Notes under the pieces: model-generated
Told to the model about the DNA's origin: nothing
Seen by the model: only the letters and a program-made list of their open reading frames with translations
The model's database searches: none
Source of the DNA: JAUYQE01 sp035289745
GTDB taxonomy: Archaea > Nanobdellota > Nanobdellia > Woesearchaeales > GW2011-AR9
Length of the DNA: 20,023 nucleotides
Assembly: GCA_035289745.1 (NCBI GenBank)
Contig: DATDWF010000041.1
Coordinates: forward strand, 1-20,023
Direction of reading: 5' to 3'
Made by a program: the position numbers and the translations under genes
Part shown: positions 7,380 to 14,536 of the stretch, in pieces
Numbering within the stretch: the stretch's first letter is position 1
Layout of the letters: each line of letters starts with the position of its first letter

Positions 7380-8355
7380 GCTCCCGCACCTCCATTTCAA
7401 GTATTCTCTTGGCTTCGCCAAGAATCGCTACTTTCTGGGCAGCGTGCGTGAAGCCGCGATACTCCGTTCCCGTATTTGGCGTGAGCCATACTTTCTTGGG
7501 GTGAGTTTTTTCCGCGACTTTTCTAACTTTTTCTACGAGTTCCTCGGGATTTTCCAGACTCGTATTTCGGGCATCGACCAAGCCCAGGGCGATTTCTTTA
7601 TTTTTGTACGTCTGTTTTAAGATGTCGTTCAGGCTCGTTTCTGTTCCATCGACCCCGATGCCATCGACGGGAAGTGCAGAGAGATACGGAAGAAGAGGGC
7701 CCGCATCTCCAAAATAGGTGTGCAGGCACGTGCTTGCTCCCGAAATATGCCCACAGATGTCCATCGCCCGCCGTAAGAGGGACAGGTCTTCTTCCCGCAA
7801 AGAGCCCAAAGATTGCTTGACGACAATGGCTGGCTCATCATACTGAATTCTGCGTATTCCTTTAGTTACTAGATGCTGCGCCTCGGCAGCCAGGAGTTCT
7901 GCCAAATTCGTTATCGCTGCTCCCGTATCGGCATATCCCTGCGCATCAGAAAGCATAAGCAGCGTATACGGTGAGGGAAGAACCGCCAAACTGATAGTGT
8001 GAGGAAAGTGGCCGAGATGCAGATATTTTTCCGTGAAACCGGTTTGCATGCGAAGGGGACCATGAATCTGCGGCCGCCAATAGAATACATTATTATTGAA
8101 CCAGTTCTCTTGCGGGCCGACACGGACGCCTTCCACCTGCTCAGCAAAGGGCTGAAAGAGGTAATATAGGGAAAAAGAAGGATCGATGACAAAATCAAGA
8201 TGAGCAGCCTGTTGGAAAGCCAGAACTTCTTGGGTATCTTTAATCATTTGTTGGCTAACAGCTTCTTTAGTGCCGCGCCCTCTTTTTTCTTCATTGCGAG
8301 CTTGATAAAGGGCCTGCGATTGCCCGAAAGGGCCGGTGAGATATATGCCGAACAT
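7372..8355 (-). CDS. MetE N-terminal-like partner protein
   Basis: A 327-residue barrel protein related to MetE, encoded just upstream of the catalytic half. The ATG at 8355 is chosen over an earlier TTG because a TATA box lies 28 bases upstream. The positions that bind zinc in the catalytic half are changed: 'CLHTYFGD' keeps a histidine (His212) but has tyrosine where the cysteine should be, and 'TPNTGTEY' replaces 'PDCG'. It therefore resembles the non-catalytic N-terminal half of long MetE and may position the methyl donor. The two adjacent genes look like a split MetE or an archaeal two-subunit relative. Which donor is used cannot be told from the sequence alone. Confidence 0.75.
   Translation of the reverse strand: MFGIYLTGPFGQSQALYQARNEEKRGRGTKEAVSQQMIKDTQEVLAFQQAAHLDFVIDPSFSLYYLFQPFAEQVEGVRVGPQENWFNNNVFYWRPQIHGPLRMQTGFTEKYLHLGHFPHTISLAVLPSPYTLLMLSDAQGYADTGAAITNLAELLAAEAQHLVTKGIRRIQYDEPAIVVKQSLGSLREEDLSLLRRAMDICGHISGASTCLHTYFGDAGPLLPYLSALPVDGIGVDGTETSLNDILKQTYKNKEIALGLVDARNTSLENPEELVEKVRKVAEKTHPKKVWLTPNTGTEYRGFTHAAQKVAILGEAKRILEMEVREHE
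7387..7393 (-). promoter_or_regulatory. Shine-Dalgarno site of the catalytic metE-like gene
   Basis: Minus-strand GGAGGTG lies inside the end of the upstream gene, 9 bases before the ATG at 7379. It decides that start and shows that internal operon genes use SD sites although leader genes appear leaderless. Confidence 0.7.
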
Positions 8356-8378
8356 CAGAGTACCGCTCAAAGAACTTG

Positions 8379-8387
8379 TTTAAATTA
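8379..8387 (-). promoter_or_regulatory. TATA box for the metE-like pair
   Basis: Minus-strand TAATTTAAA is centred 28 bases before the ATG at 8355, so the pair has its own promoter, separate from ribL upstream. Confidence 0.6.
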
Positions 8388-8394
8388 TTTTCTG

Positions 8395-8403
8395 AAAAAA
8401 AAA
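8395..8403 (-). terminator. oligo-T terminator after ribL
   Basis: Nine T residues in a row on the minus strand begin 3 bases after the ribL stop. Archaeal RNA polymerase commonly ends at such U-runs. It lies directly before the TATA box of the next transcription unit. Confidence 0.5.
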
Positions 8404-8406
8404 TTC

Positions 8407-8835
8407 TCATTGGAATACTTTATCTCTATCGAACAGCTGTGCCCGCAGCTGAGAACTCTTCTGCGTTTCCGGCCGATAGGGCTGGGCTCGGAAAATAGGA
8501 ATATCTATCTGTCTCTCTTGTAAGCGAGCAGCCAATTCTTCAGCATCGAGAGCCTGATCATAACCCAGAATCAGCACATCCGGCTTTTTCTCGGCGATGA
8601 TGCGCAAGTGATCGTCCGGATAGCCCAGCACTGCTTCGTCAACGACTTTTAACTGCTGCAGCAAGGCCCGGCGCTCTTCTTCTGAGAACACCATTTTCTT
8701 GCGCTGCTGCTGCTTGGTCTCATTGCGAGCCACCACGACAATGAGATAATCGCCATGCTTCTTGGCTTCTTTTAGATAGAAGAGATGTCCCAGATGCAGC
8801 ACATCAAAGGTGCCAAAGCACATGACGGTTTTCAT
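8407..8835 (-). CDS. ribL: FAD synthetase, archaeal RibL-type cytidylyltransferase-like
   Basis: A 142-residue nucleotidyltransferase. It has the N-terminal nucleotide-binding block 'GTFDVLHLGHLFYLKEAKK' with the HxGH-type motif, then 'VVARNET', 'PDVLILGYDQ' and a C-terminal 'KSSQLRAQL'. The length and motifs resemble archaeal FAD synthetase, which makes FAD from FMN and ATP. Related enzymes (glycerol-3-phosphate or ethanolamine-phosphate cytidylyltransferase) share the fold, so substrate assignment is likely but not certain. Its ATG overlaps the stop of the upstream gene (ATGA), so it is translated from the same mRNA as the asparagine synthase fusion. FAD would serve the TrxB encoded at 17477-18400, among others. 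Confidence 0.75.
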   Translation of the reverse strand: MKTVMCFGTFDVLHLGHLFYLKEAKKHGDYLIVVVARNETKQQQRKKMVFSEEERRALLQQLKVVDEAVLGYPDDHLRIIAEKKPDVLILGYDQALDAEELAARLQERQIDIPIFRAQPYRPETQKSSQLRAQLFDRDKVFQ

Positions 8836-10976
8836 GCGACGACCAGCTCCGTCTCTTTTTTAAGGGCAGTAAAGTTCGTATCTCGTTGGGGCACCAGGGC
8901 CCTCGGCACCGTCTTCCCAACAAGCCTGGCTTCTTCAATGACCAAACGGCCTGAACAGGGCGAGTCCATCACTTTTTTCGCTTTCAGAATTTCTATTTTT
9001 TTCTTGAAGAGCGGGCAGTCCAAAACGAGCGATTCCGTTTCTCCCCCCTCACCGGCAGGATTCAGCCCATATTTTTTCGAAAGAGCAATCAAAAGGAGAA
9101 TGTCAGCTTCGTGCAAGGGCCGCTGCAGCCACGATGCATCCAAGCCTTCGGCGGCGATGGCCGTAAAAATAATTTCGAAGTCGTTAGCGAGCAGTTCCTG
9201 CAGCTCTTTCACCTGCTCTTTATGCCACAACGGCGAAAAAATCTTCAAGCCCAGCGCATCGCACAGCTGCTCGATGCGGTCGCGCTGGTACGTCGAGAAA
9301 AGCGCCCCGGTAACCACGCCCTCGATATGGAACTCTTCTTTTGCCTGCTGCAGGGCTTTCCGTAAATCTTCCAGTTCTTTCTCTTTTTCTCCGGCAGTTT
9401 CCTGCAGGATCAAAGGCAGCCCCATGGCTTCTGCCTGCAACGGCACCATATTGAGTGCCGGGGTGTGGAACATGAATGAGCTTTCATTCTGAGATTTTAC
9501 GGTGATGAGGCAGCTTAACTGGTAATTCTGCCGCTGCATGATGTATGCTGCGTACGTCGAGTCTTTTCCAGACGAGAAAAGCACTCCTAAACGAAGATTT
9601 GGTTGCGGATAAAACGTCTTCAGATATGCCGATTTTGAAGAAAAGCCGGCTTGTTTGGCTAATTTTCCGAGTGCATAATCCAGCCGTGAGCCGTATTGCG
9701 CAGCTGTTTTCTTGCGGAAAGCAATGGGCTCAGGGATCCCTGCTTTTAGGGCAATATCCCGGAGAATAAACTTCATCATACCCTCCCGCAGCTTGTACTG
9801 GCTGGGGATTTTCAAAGCAAAGTCAACTAAAGCCCTATCGAGAAACGGTAGGCGCAGTTCCAGAGAATTGTCCATGGTGATAACATCGTCGCGATACAAG
9901 TCGCGCTCGTACAATTTACGCAAGCCGGAAAGGCATTCCTGATTGATGTTCAGGGCATGTGTATGCCGCTCATAGCCGGCAAAGATCTCTTCGCTGCCCA
10001 GGCCGGAGAAAATGACTTTGCAGCCGTCTTCTTTCGCCATTTCACCGGCGAGATAAAAAGGCAAAGCCACGCCGACTTTCACGACATTGGAATCTTCAAT
10101 GAGGGGGACAATTTTCTGCAGATAGCCGGGAATTTCATCGAGCTTTATTTTTCTCACCCGGAGCCGTAGGCCGAGCCCTTGAGCAGCAGCCTCGGCAGCA
10201 AGCAGATCCGCAGCAGCCGGTTCCGTGTCCAGCACGGCTGTATAACAAGTAAATTCTTTACCCTGATCTTTCAGATATTTTGCGAGATAGGTGGAATCAA
10301 CGCCACCGGAAAACAGCAGCCCGAATTTCTGCCCCGGGATCCGCTTTTGAATCGCGTTGTGCAGCAGGTTCTTAGTTTTCTCCCGCAGAACTTCATATGC
10401 ATCTTCATGTTCCGGAAGGAAAGAAAAAGAATCACGGCGCTTTTCCGTCATTATTTTTTCCTGCTCGTCGAAAAAGAGGATAGTTCGCGGGTTAAGCTCC
10501 CGGACGAACGCATAGCCCAGAGCCAGCAGCACTTTCTTCTCCGAAGCAAATGCAAAGCGGCCGTTTTCAGAAGCATACCACAATGGCTTCTCGCCCAGGA
10601 TATCTCGAGCTAAAATAAGCTGGCCGTTTTTCCAGTACGCAAACGCAAACACGCCATCTAATTCTTCAATTTGGGCGACGCCAAATTGATCAAGAAATGA
10701 CAAGAGCAGCTCGGCATCATTCCGCGCAGCGATTCCGTACTTTTGCTGCAGCTCTTTCCAGTTGTAGATTTCGCAGTTAGCGACGAGAACGCCGTCTTTC
10801 TGCAAGGGTTGGGGGACGTGATTGACGACGGCATGGAGCGTGTGGCCAAGAGCGCTTTGGACATGGAGTTGAAGAATAGCATGAGCGTCTCTGCCCCGTT
10901 TCTGGAGCAAGGGCAGCGCTTCCCGTACGCGTGCTGCTGCCTGTTCGTCACTGCAGATGCCGATGATGCCACACAT
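8832..10976 (-). CDS. fusion of glutamine-dependent asparagine synthase with a Dph6-type diphthine-ammonia ligase
   Basis: A 714-residue protein with three parts. Residues 2-170 are a class II glutamine amidotransferase domain: nucleophile Cys2 ('MCGIIGI'), 'NCEIYN' (67-72) and 'NDAELL' with Asp87. Residues about 195-450 are an asparagine synthase domain with PP-loop 'SGGVDS' (223-228), 'SGLGSEEIFAGY' (324-335) and 'KKTAAQYGS' (422-430). Residues about 462-690 are a second PP-loop ATPase: 'SSGKDST' (468-474), 'EGVVTGALFSTYQRDRIEQL' (552-571) and 'GEGGETESLVLDCPLF' (642-657), the signature of Dph6/MJ0570-like enzymes. Dph6 amidates diphthine on elongation factor 2 using ammonia. The fusion could feed ammonia from glutamine to that step, but that is inference. 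The gene leads an operon with ribL. Confidence 0.85.
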   Translation of the reverse strand: MCGIIGICSDEQAAARVREALPLLQKRGRDAHAILQLHVQSALGHTLHAVVNHVPQPLQKDGVLVANCEIYNWKELQQKYGIAARNDAELLLSFLDQFGVAQIEELDGVFAFAYWKNGQLILARDILGEKPLWYASENGRFAFASEKKVLLALGYAFVRELNPRTILFFDEQEKIMTEKRRDSFSFLPEHEDAYEVLREKTKNLLHNAIQKRIPGQKFGLLFSGGVDSTYLAKYLKDQGKEFTCYTAVLDTEPAAADLLAAEAAAQGLGLRLRVRKIKLDEIPGYLQKIVPLIEDSNVVKVGVALPFYLAGEMAKEDGCKVIFSGLGSEEIFAGYERHTHALNINQECLSGLRKLYERDLYRDDVITMDNSLELRLPFLDRALVDFALKIPSQYKLREGMMKFILRDIALKAGIPEPIAFRKKTAAQYGSRLDYALGKLAKQAGFSSKSAYLKTFYPQPNLRLGVLFSSGKDSTYAAYIMQRQNYQLSCLITVKSQNESSFMFHTPALNMVPLQAEAMGLPLILQETAGEKEKELEDLRKALQQAKEEFHIEGVVTGALFSTYQRDRIEQLCDALGLKIFSPLWHKEQVKELQELLANDFEIIFTAIAAEGLDASWLQRPLHEADILLLIALSKKYGLNPAGEGGETESLVLDCPLFKKKIEILKAKKVMDSPCSGRLVIEEARLVGKTVPRALVPQRDTNFTALKKETELVVA

Positions 10977-10995
10977 GGATACTGAAGGATATAGG

Positions 10996-11006
10996 TTTTT
11001 TATAAA
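10996..11006 (-). promoter_or_regulatory. TATA box for the asparagine synthase fusion gene
   Basis: Minus-strand GTTTATAAAAA is centred about 26 bases before the ATG at 10976, consistent with a leaderless mRNA. Confidence 0.65.
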
Positions 11007-11045
11007 CGTTTAGGGGCATTTTGGCGACTCCAAAAACGGCAACAA

Positions 11046-11056
11046 TATTTATAAAC
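11046..11056 (+). promoter_or_regulatory. TATA box for aRF1
   Basis: TATTTATAAAC, with core TTTATAAA, is centred 26 bases before the ATG at 11077. It is one of two boxes in the 100-base divergent gap shared with the asparagine synthase fusion gene. Confidence 0.7.
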
Positions 11057-11076
11057 CACCCTTCTTCCATTATCCC

Positions 11077-12183
11077 ATGTCCCTCACCGCCCAGCAAAAG
11101 CTCCAGATAAAAAAAATTGTCAAAGAACTCAAAACCTTCAAAGCGCCGCATACGGAATTTGTTTCCGTGTATGTGCCCGCTGGCTATGAGCTCAGCAAGA
11201 TTACCCAGCACTTAGCCGAAGAGCAAGGCACGGCAGCCAACATCAAGTCTGCTTCGACACGCAAGAATGTGCAGACGGCGCTGGAAAAGATGATCCAGCA
11301 TCTGCGGCTTTACCCGAAAACGCCGCCTAATGGCTTAGCTGTTTTTTCCGGCAATGTGGCAGCCGCTGAGGGCAAGCAGGATGTGCGAGCGTGGAGCATT
11401 GAGCCACCCGTAGCGTTGAACATCCGCATCTACCGCTGCGATAAGAATTTTGTGACGGATATTCTCGAAGAGATGCTGGCGGAACATAATGCGTATGGCT
11501 TGGTGGTTCTCGATAGAAGAGATGCCATTCTGGCGCTGCTGAAAGGAAAAACGATTATCCCACTGAAGAAAACCCATTCGGAAGTGCCGGGAAAGTTCCG
11601 GGCGGGTGGTCAGAGCGCAGCCCGCTTCGCCCGCATCCGCGAAGGCGCGTACAAAGACCACTTCAAGAAAATCGCTGAGTACATGAAAGAGCAATTCCTG
11701 CCGCTCGGGAATAATCTCAAAGGCATCATCATCGGCGGGCCGGGAACGACGATTAACGATTTCCTCGGCCATGATTACATCACCGGTGATCTGAAAAAGA
11801 AAATTCTCGGCACCAAAGACCTCTCGTACACAGACGACTTCGGCCTGCAGGAATTGCTTGATAAATCAGAAGATTTGCTGGCAGAAGAAGAAGTGGCCAT
11901 TGAAAAAAAAGCCGTGCAGCAGTTCTTTACCAAAATGTTAGAAAATCCCCGAAAAGTGACTTATGGAGAAAAGGAAACCCTGCACGCTCTGGAGATGAAT
12001 GCCGTCGATGTCCTGCTGATTTCCGAGAGCCTTCCTGAAGAGAGAATCTTTGCGCTGGAAGAAAAAGCCCAGCAGGGCGGGGCAGCTATAAAAGTCATTT
12101 CGACAGAAACGCGGGAAGGCGTGCAGCTAAAAGAGCTGGGCGGCATTGCCGCGATATTGCGGTTTGAAGTAGCGGGAGATTAG
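11077..12183 (+). CDS. prf1: peptide chain release factor aRF1
   Basis: A 368-residue class I release factor (eRF1 family). The stop-codon recognition motif 'NIKS' is at residues 55-58 in 'ANIKSASTRKNVQ'. The catalytic 'GGQ' is at 177-179 in 'RAGGQSAARFARIREGAYKD', which triggers hydrolysis of peptidyl-tRNA in the ribosome. The C-terminal domain (about 285-368, 'TYGEKETLHALEMNAVDVLL') binds the partner GTPase. It is somewhat shorter than the roughly 410 residues I expect for archaeal members, with a reduced C-terminal domain. The start follows a strong TATA box. The end overlaps the convergent minus-strand gene by four bases. Confidence 0.95.
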   Translation: MSLTAQQKLQIKKIVKELKTFKAPHTEFVSVYVPAGYELSKITQHLAEEQGTAANIKSASTRKNVQTALEKMIQHLRLYPKTPPNGLAVFSGNVAAAEGKQDVRAWSIEPPVALNIRIYRCDKNFVTDILEEMLAEHNAYGLVVLDRRDAILALLKGKTIIPLKKTHSEVPGKFRAGGQSAARFARIREGAYKDHFKKIAEYMKEQFLPLGNNLKGIIIGGPGTTINDFLGHDYITGDLKKKILGTKDLSYTDDFGLQELLDKSEDLLAEEEVAIEKKAVQQFFTKMLENPRKVTYGEKETLHALEMNAVDVLLISESLPEERIFALEEKAQQGGAAIKVISTETREGVQLKELGGIAAILRFEVAGD

Positions 12184-12629
12184 AAGCCGAATTTTCTTCT
12201 CAGCTCAGCTTCGTCCGGCCCTTTGTCTTCACGAGCTATTTTTTCTCTTGCTTCTCTCTCTTTTTCTTTTGCTGCGCCGTAAAGAGAATCTATTTTCTCC
12301 TCCCAAAGGCCGGGAATGTAGGATTCTATTTCCAGATGCCTAAAAAATCCCTGAGTCCTGTCCCCCAAAAATACAGTACCATCCTGATCATGCACAAATA
12401 TGTTACCGTACCGCCGCTTCAGAAAAGGAGAGTAGTCTGTATGATAACAACCGTTAATAGAAAAATATTCATCCCTAAATTTAAAAACAACAGTTTTTAA
12501 AGACGAGTGATATGCACTATGGAAAACGGACCCCAAATGCCGAACAATCAGGTCAGCTTTCTCATAAATTTTTTTCTTCTTTGCCTGATTTTTTCGCTCT
12601 TTGATGAGCTTTTCCAAAGTCTTGGCCAT
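12180..12629 (-). CDS. conserved-looking protein of unknown function
   Basis: A 149-residue protein starting at the ATG at 12629, chosen because a TATA box lies 27 bases upstream; an earlier in-frame TTG is less likely. The N-terminus is very basic ('LIKERKNQAKKKKIYEK', residues 8-24). The middle is rich in aromatic residues and suggests a beta fold ('VVFKFRDEYFSINGCYHTDY', 'NIFVHDQDGTVFLGDRTQG'). The C-terminus is a charged helix (about 112-145). There is no signal peptide, membrane segment or known motif. It is cytoplasmic and may bind nucleic acid, judging only by charge. It is convergent with aRF1 (4-base overlap) and divergent from the SprT-like gene. Confidence 0.6.
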   Translation of the reverse strand: MAKTLEKLIKERKNQAKKKKIYEKADLIVRHLGSVFHSAYHSSLKTVVFKFRDEYFSINGCYHTDYSPFLKRRYGNIFVHDQDGTVFLGDRTQGFFRHLEIESYIPGLWEEKIDSLYGAAKEKEREAREKIAREDKGPDEAELRRKFGF

Positions 12630-12650
12630 TAAAAATAACAAAAAGTACTC

Positions 12651-12660
12651 CCTATAAAAG
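12651..12660 (-). promoter_or_regulatory. TATA box for the unknown gene at 12180-12629
   Basis: Minus-strand CTTTTATAGG is centred about 27 bases before the ATG at 12629 and supports that start. Confidence 0.6.
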
Positions 12661-12697
12661 CATTGTTAAACCGCACACCACAATGCCAGAAAAGCAA

Positions 12698-12708
12698 TTC
12701 TTATAAAC
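12698..12708 (+). promoter_or_regulatory. TATA box for the SprT-like gene
   Basis: TTCTTATAAAC is centred 26 bases before the ATG at 12730. Confidence 0.65.
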
Positions 12709-12729
12709 GGCTGAGGCAAGATAAATATC

Positions 12730-13407
12730 ATGAACCTCATCGAAGAATCCTTCCAGCGCTTATTCCCCGAGCAGCATTTTTCCTACGCGACGGAATTGCT
12801 GTACAACCGCAAGCTGGGGCATCTTAATGCCAATATCCGCCATACGCCCCGCACTATTGCCGTGCATCTGAACCTGCACTGGAAAGCCATTGATAACGAA
12901 ATAAAAATTGGCCTTGTTCAGCATCTCCTGTTGAAAGTCTTTAAGCAACGGGGCAGAACGCCAAACATTATTCTCTACCACAATTTTATCAAGAATGCGC
13001 ACCTCGTTGCCCCAAAAACGAAGACCGATCCGACTCTGGAAGCATCGTTTCAGCGGATGAATGGGCATTTTTTTTCCAACGCCTTGGAGCAGCCCAATCT
13101 GCAATGGGGAAAGGCAGCCTTCCGGAAACTAGCCAGCTATAATTTTCAGAGTGATACGATAACGGTGTCAACGCTGTTTCAACAAGCTGCATCAGAGCTG
13201 CTTGACTACCTGCTGTATCACGAAATGCTGCATAAGCATTTTAAGTTCCGGAACACGAAAGAGCGCTGTTCCTATCATTCGCGGGAATTCCGGGAAGCGG
13301 AAAGGCAGTATCCCGAACAGGAAAAGAGGGAGAAAGAGATTGAAGCTTTGATCCGGAACCAGCAGAGAACGCTGCGGCGAAAGAAAGGATTCTGGGGATG
13401 GCTTTGA
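12730..13407 (+). CDS. SprT/YgjP-like zinc metalloprotein
   Basis: A 225-residue protein with a gluzincin-type zinc site: 'YHEMLHKHF' (His164, Glu165, His168) and a likely third ligand His183 in 'YHSREFREAERQYP', the arrangement seen in SprT-like and WLM/YgjP-like proteins. The N-terminal part (1-155) has conserved-looking aromatic and histidine residues but no motif I can name. The C-terminus is a basic tail ('RTLRRKKGFWGWL'). No signal peptide is visible, so it acts in the cytoplasm. SprT relatives remove protein-DNA crosslinks, but that role is not established for archaeal members. The start is fixed by the TATA box 26 bases upstream. Confidence 0.72.
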   Translation: MNLIEESFQRLFPEQHFSYATELLYNRKLGHLNANIRHTPRTIAVHLNLHWKAIDNEIKIGLVQHLLLKVFKQRGRTPNIILYHNFIKNAHLVAPKTKTDPTLEASFQRMNGHFFSNALEQPNLQWGKAAFRKLASYNFQSDTITVSTLFQQAASELLDYLLYHEMLHKHFKFRNTKERCSYHSREFREAERQYPEQEKREKEIEALIRNQQRTLRRKKGFWGWL

Positions 13408-13444
13408 GCTCATCTTTAGAAAGCTATTCAGCAAATTTTCGATA

Positions 13445-13457
13445 CTTTTAAAAAATA
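13445..13457 (+). promoter_or_regulatory. TATA box for the histone gene
   Basis: CTTTTAAAAAATA, with core TTTTAAAA, is centred 26 bases before the ATG at 13476. Confidence 0.7.
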
Positions 13458-13475
13458 AGCCCCTTTTTTGCTCCC

Positions 13476-13688
13476 ATGGCGAGAAAGACGCTTCTCTCGC
13501 ATAATGCTATGGATAAGATTATGCGGGAAGCAGGAGCTTTGCGCGTTTCCGATGAGGCGAAAGCGGCCCTGGCAGAGGTGCTGGAGCAGCACGCGTTGGA
13601 AATTTCGGCGAAGGCCAAGCAGTTAGCTGAGCACGCTGGCCGGAAAACCATTACGGAAAAAGACATTCAGCTCGCCATAAAATCGTAA
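13476..13688 (+). CDS. archaeal histone
   Basis: A 70-residue single histone-fold protein: helix alpha1 'LLSHNAMDKIMREAGALRVS', a long alpha2 (about 26-53) and the terminal 'GRKTITEKDIQLAIKS' with the usual 'RKTI' DNA-contact loop. It would dimerise and wrap DNA. There are no N- or C-terminal tails. It probably leads a short operon, since aIF5A follows after 23 bases with its own SD site. Confidence 0.95.
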   Translation: MARKTLLSHNAMDKIMREAGALRVSDEAKAALAEVLEQHALEISAKAKQLAEHAGRKTITEKDIQLAIKS

Positions 13689-13700
13689 GAAAGAGCATTT

Positions 13701-13705
13701 GAGGG
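13701..13705 (+). promoter_or_regulatory. Shine-Dalgarno site of the aIF5A gene
   Basis: GAGGG lies about 6 bases before the ATG at 13712. It supports translation of aIF5A as a second cistron after the histone gene. Confidence 0.5.
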
Positions 13706-13711
13706 AAAGGA

Positions 13712-14104
13712 ATGTATGAAAAGAAATTGGTGGGTATAGGGAGCCTTAAAAAAGGGGATACCATGATCATCGACAATGCGCCGTGCAAAGTCACGGAAAC
13801 GGCCACGTCAAAAACCGGAAAGCACGGCCACGCCAAAGTCAATCTGATGGCGGTGGGCATCCTGGACGGAAAAAAGCGGCAGCTGGTTATGCCGGCGCAC
13901 GACAAGATCGAAGTGCCAATTATCGAGAAAAAGAGCGCCCAGGTCCTATCCATTGCCAACGACAAAGCCAATGTCATGGACACGGATTCCTATGAAACAT
14001 TCGAGATGAACATCCCCGAAGAGCTCCAGGGGCAGATCAAAGAAAACGACGAAGTCGTCTACTGGACGGTCATGGGCATGAAAGTCATCAAGCAGAAAAA
14101 GTAA
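13712..14104 (+). CDS. eif5a: translation initiation/elongation factor aIF5A
   Basis: A 130-residue protein with the N-terminal SH3-like domain bearing the hypusine loop 'SKTGKHGHAK' (Lys37 is the predicted modified residue) and a C-terminal OB fold ending in 'VVYWTVMGMKVIKQKK'. It binds the ribosomal E site and relieves stalling at difficult peptide sequences. The modifying deoxyhypusine synthase gene is not in the window. It lies between histone and eL40 genes on the same strand. Confidence 0.95.
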   Translation: MYEKKLVGIGSLKKGDTMIIDNAPCKVTETATSKTGKHGHAKVNLMAVGILDGKKRQLVMPAHDKIEVPIIEKKSAQVLSIANDKANVMDTDSYETFEMNIPEELQGQIKENDEVVYWTVMGMKVIKQKK

Positions 14105-14171
14105 AATAATAAGGAAAAAGCATAAAAGAGAAGACATAAAAGAATAAGAGGAAGCAAAAACAGGATATACT

Positions 14172-14333
14172 ATGGTCAAATTTGAAGAAGCCGCGGCACG
14201 GCTCATCAAGAACGTTTTTGTCTGCAGGAACTGTAAGGCAAAAATCCGGGCGCCCAGCCTGAAAGTGAGCCAGGGAAAAGTGAAATGCAGAAAGTGCAGC
14301 TCGCAGAAGCTGCGCCCCAAGAGAAAGAAGTAA
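14172..14333 (+). CDS. rpl40e: ribosomal protein eL40
   Basis: A 53-residue protein beginning 'MVKFEEAAARLIKNVFVCRN'. It has two CxxC pairs (Cys18/Cys21 and Cys39/Cys42) forming a zinc ribbon and a basic tail ('LRPKRKK'), matching archaeal eL40 of the large subunit. It lies 67 bases after aIF5A; that gap is purine-rich and carries two similar CATAAAAG boxes (14121-14128 and 14135-14142), so it may also have its own promoter. Confidence 0.9.
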   Translation: MVKFEEAAARLIKNVFVCRNCKAKIRAPSLKVSQGKVKCRKCSSQKLRPKRKK

Positions 14334-14337
14334 AGCT

Positions 14338-14484
14338 ATTCTGGTAGCCCTTAGTCGTATTTGTTTAGCACCCTTAGGTCGAAATTTCTTCGAGAGAGGT
14401 CTCGAGAGCGACAGGGGGACTTGTCCCCTACGGGGATGTCGCTCCTGCTTTTCTACTTACCAGAATTTCGAAAGTGCTAAACAA
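14338..14484. repeat. structured element with nested inverted repeats
   Basis: The outer arms TTGTTTAGCAC (14361-14371) and GTGCTAAACAA (14474-14484) pair over 11 bases. Inside them TCGAAATT (14379-14386) pairs with AATTTCGA (14464-14471). Within lie a small hairpin CGAGA/TCTCG (14391-14395 with 14400-14404) and a larger stem GAGCGACA/TGTCGCTC (14406-14413 with 14437-14444). In the larger stem the central TCCCC (14424-14428) can pair either with GGGGA on its left (14415-14419) or on its right (14432-14436). ATTCTGGTA (14338-14346) also matches TACCAGAAT (14458-14466), which overlaps an inner arm. No coding potential was found. It could be a small RNA, a terminator/attenuator after eL40, or a miniature mobile element. 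Confidence 0.6.
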
Positions 14485-14502
14485 GTGCCCTAAATCCAAA
14501 CA

Positions 14503-14513
14503 TATAAATATAA
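14503..14513 (+). promoter_or_regulatory. TATA box for the site-2 protease gene
   Basis: TATAAATATAA is centred 29 bases before the ATG at 14537. It lies inside the longer in-frame extension that starts at 14474, which argues against that earlier start. Confidence 0.65.
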
Positions 14514-14536
14514 TCAAATTCTTTTTCTCGTTTACT

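Noticed and set aside
11019..11035. TTTTGG/CCAAAA inverted repeat between the asparagine synthase and aRF1 promoters
   Set aside because: Six-base arms in an A/T-rich gap are likely by chance; no overlap with either TATA box.
14338..14484. Interpretation of the structured element as a complete miniature transposon
   Set aside because: The 11-base terminal repeats are suggestive, but I see no flanking target-site duplication and no second copy in the window, so I list it only as a structured repeat.
14474..14536. Longer N-terminal extension of the site-2 protease
   Set aside because: It would begin inside the outer arm of the inverted repeat and read through the TATA box; the ATG at 14537 has the usual spacing to that box.
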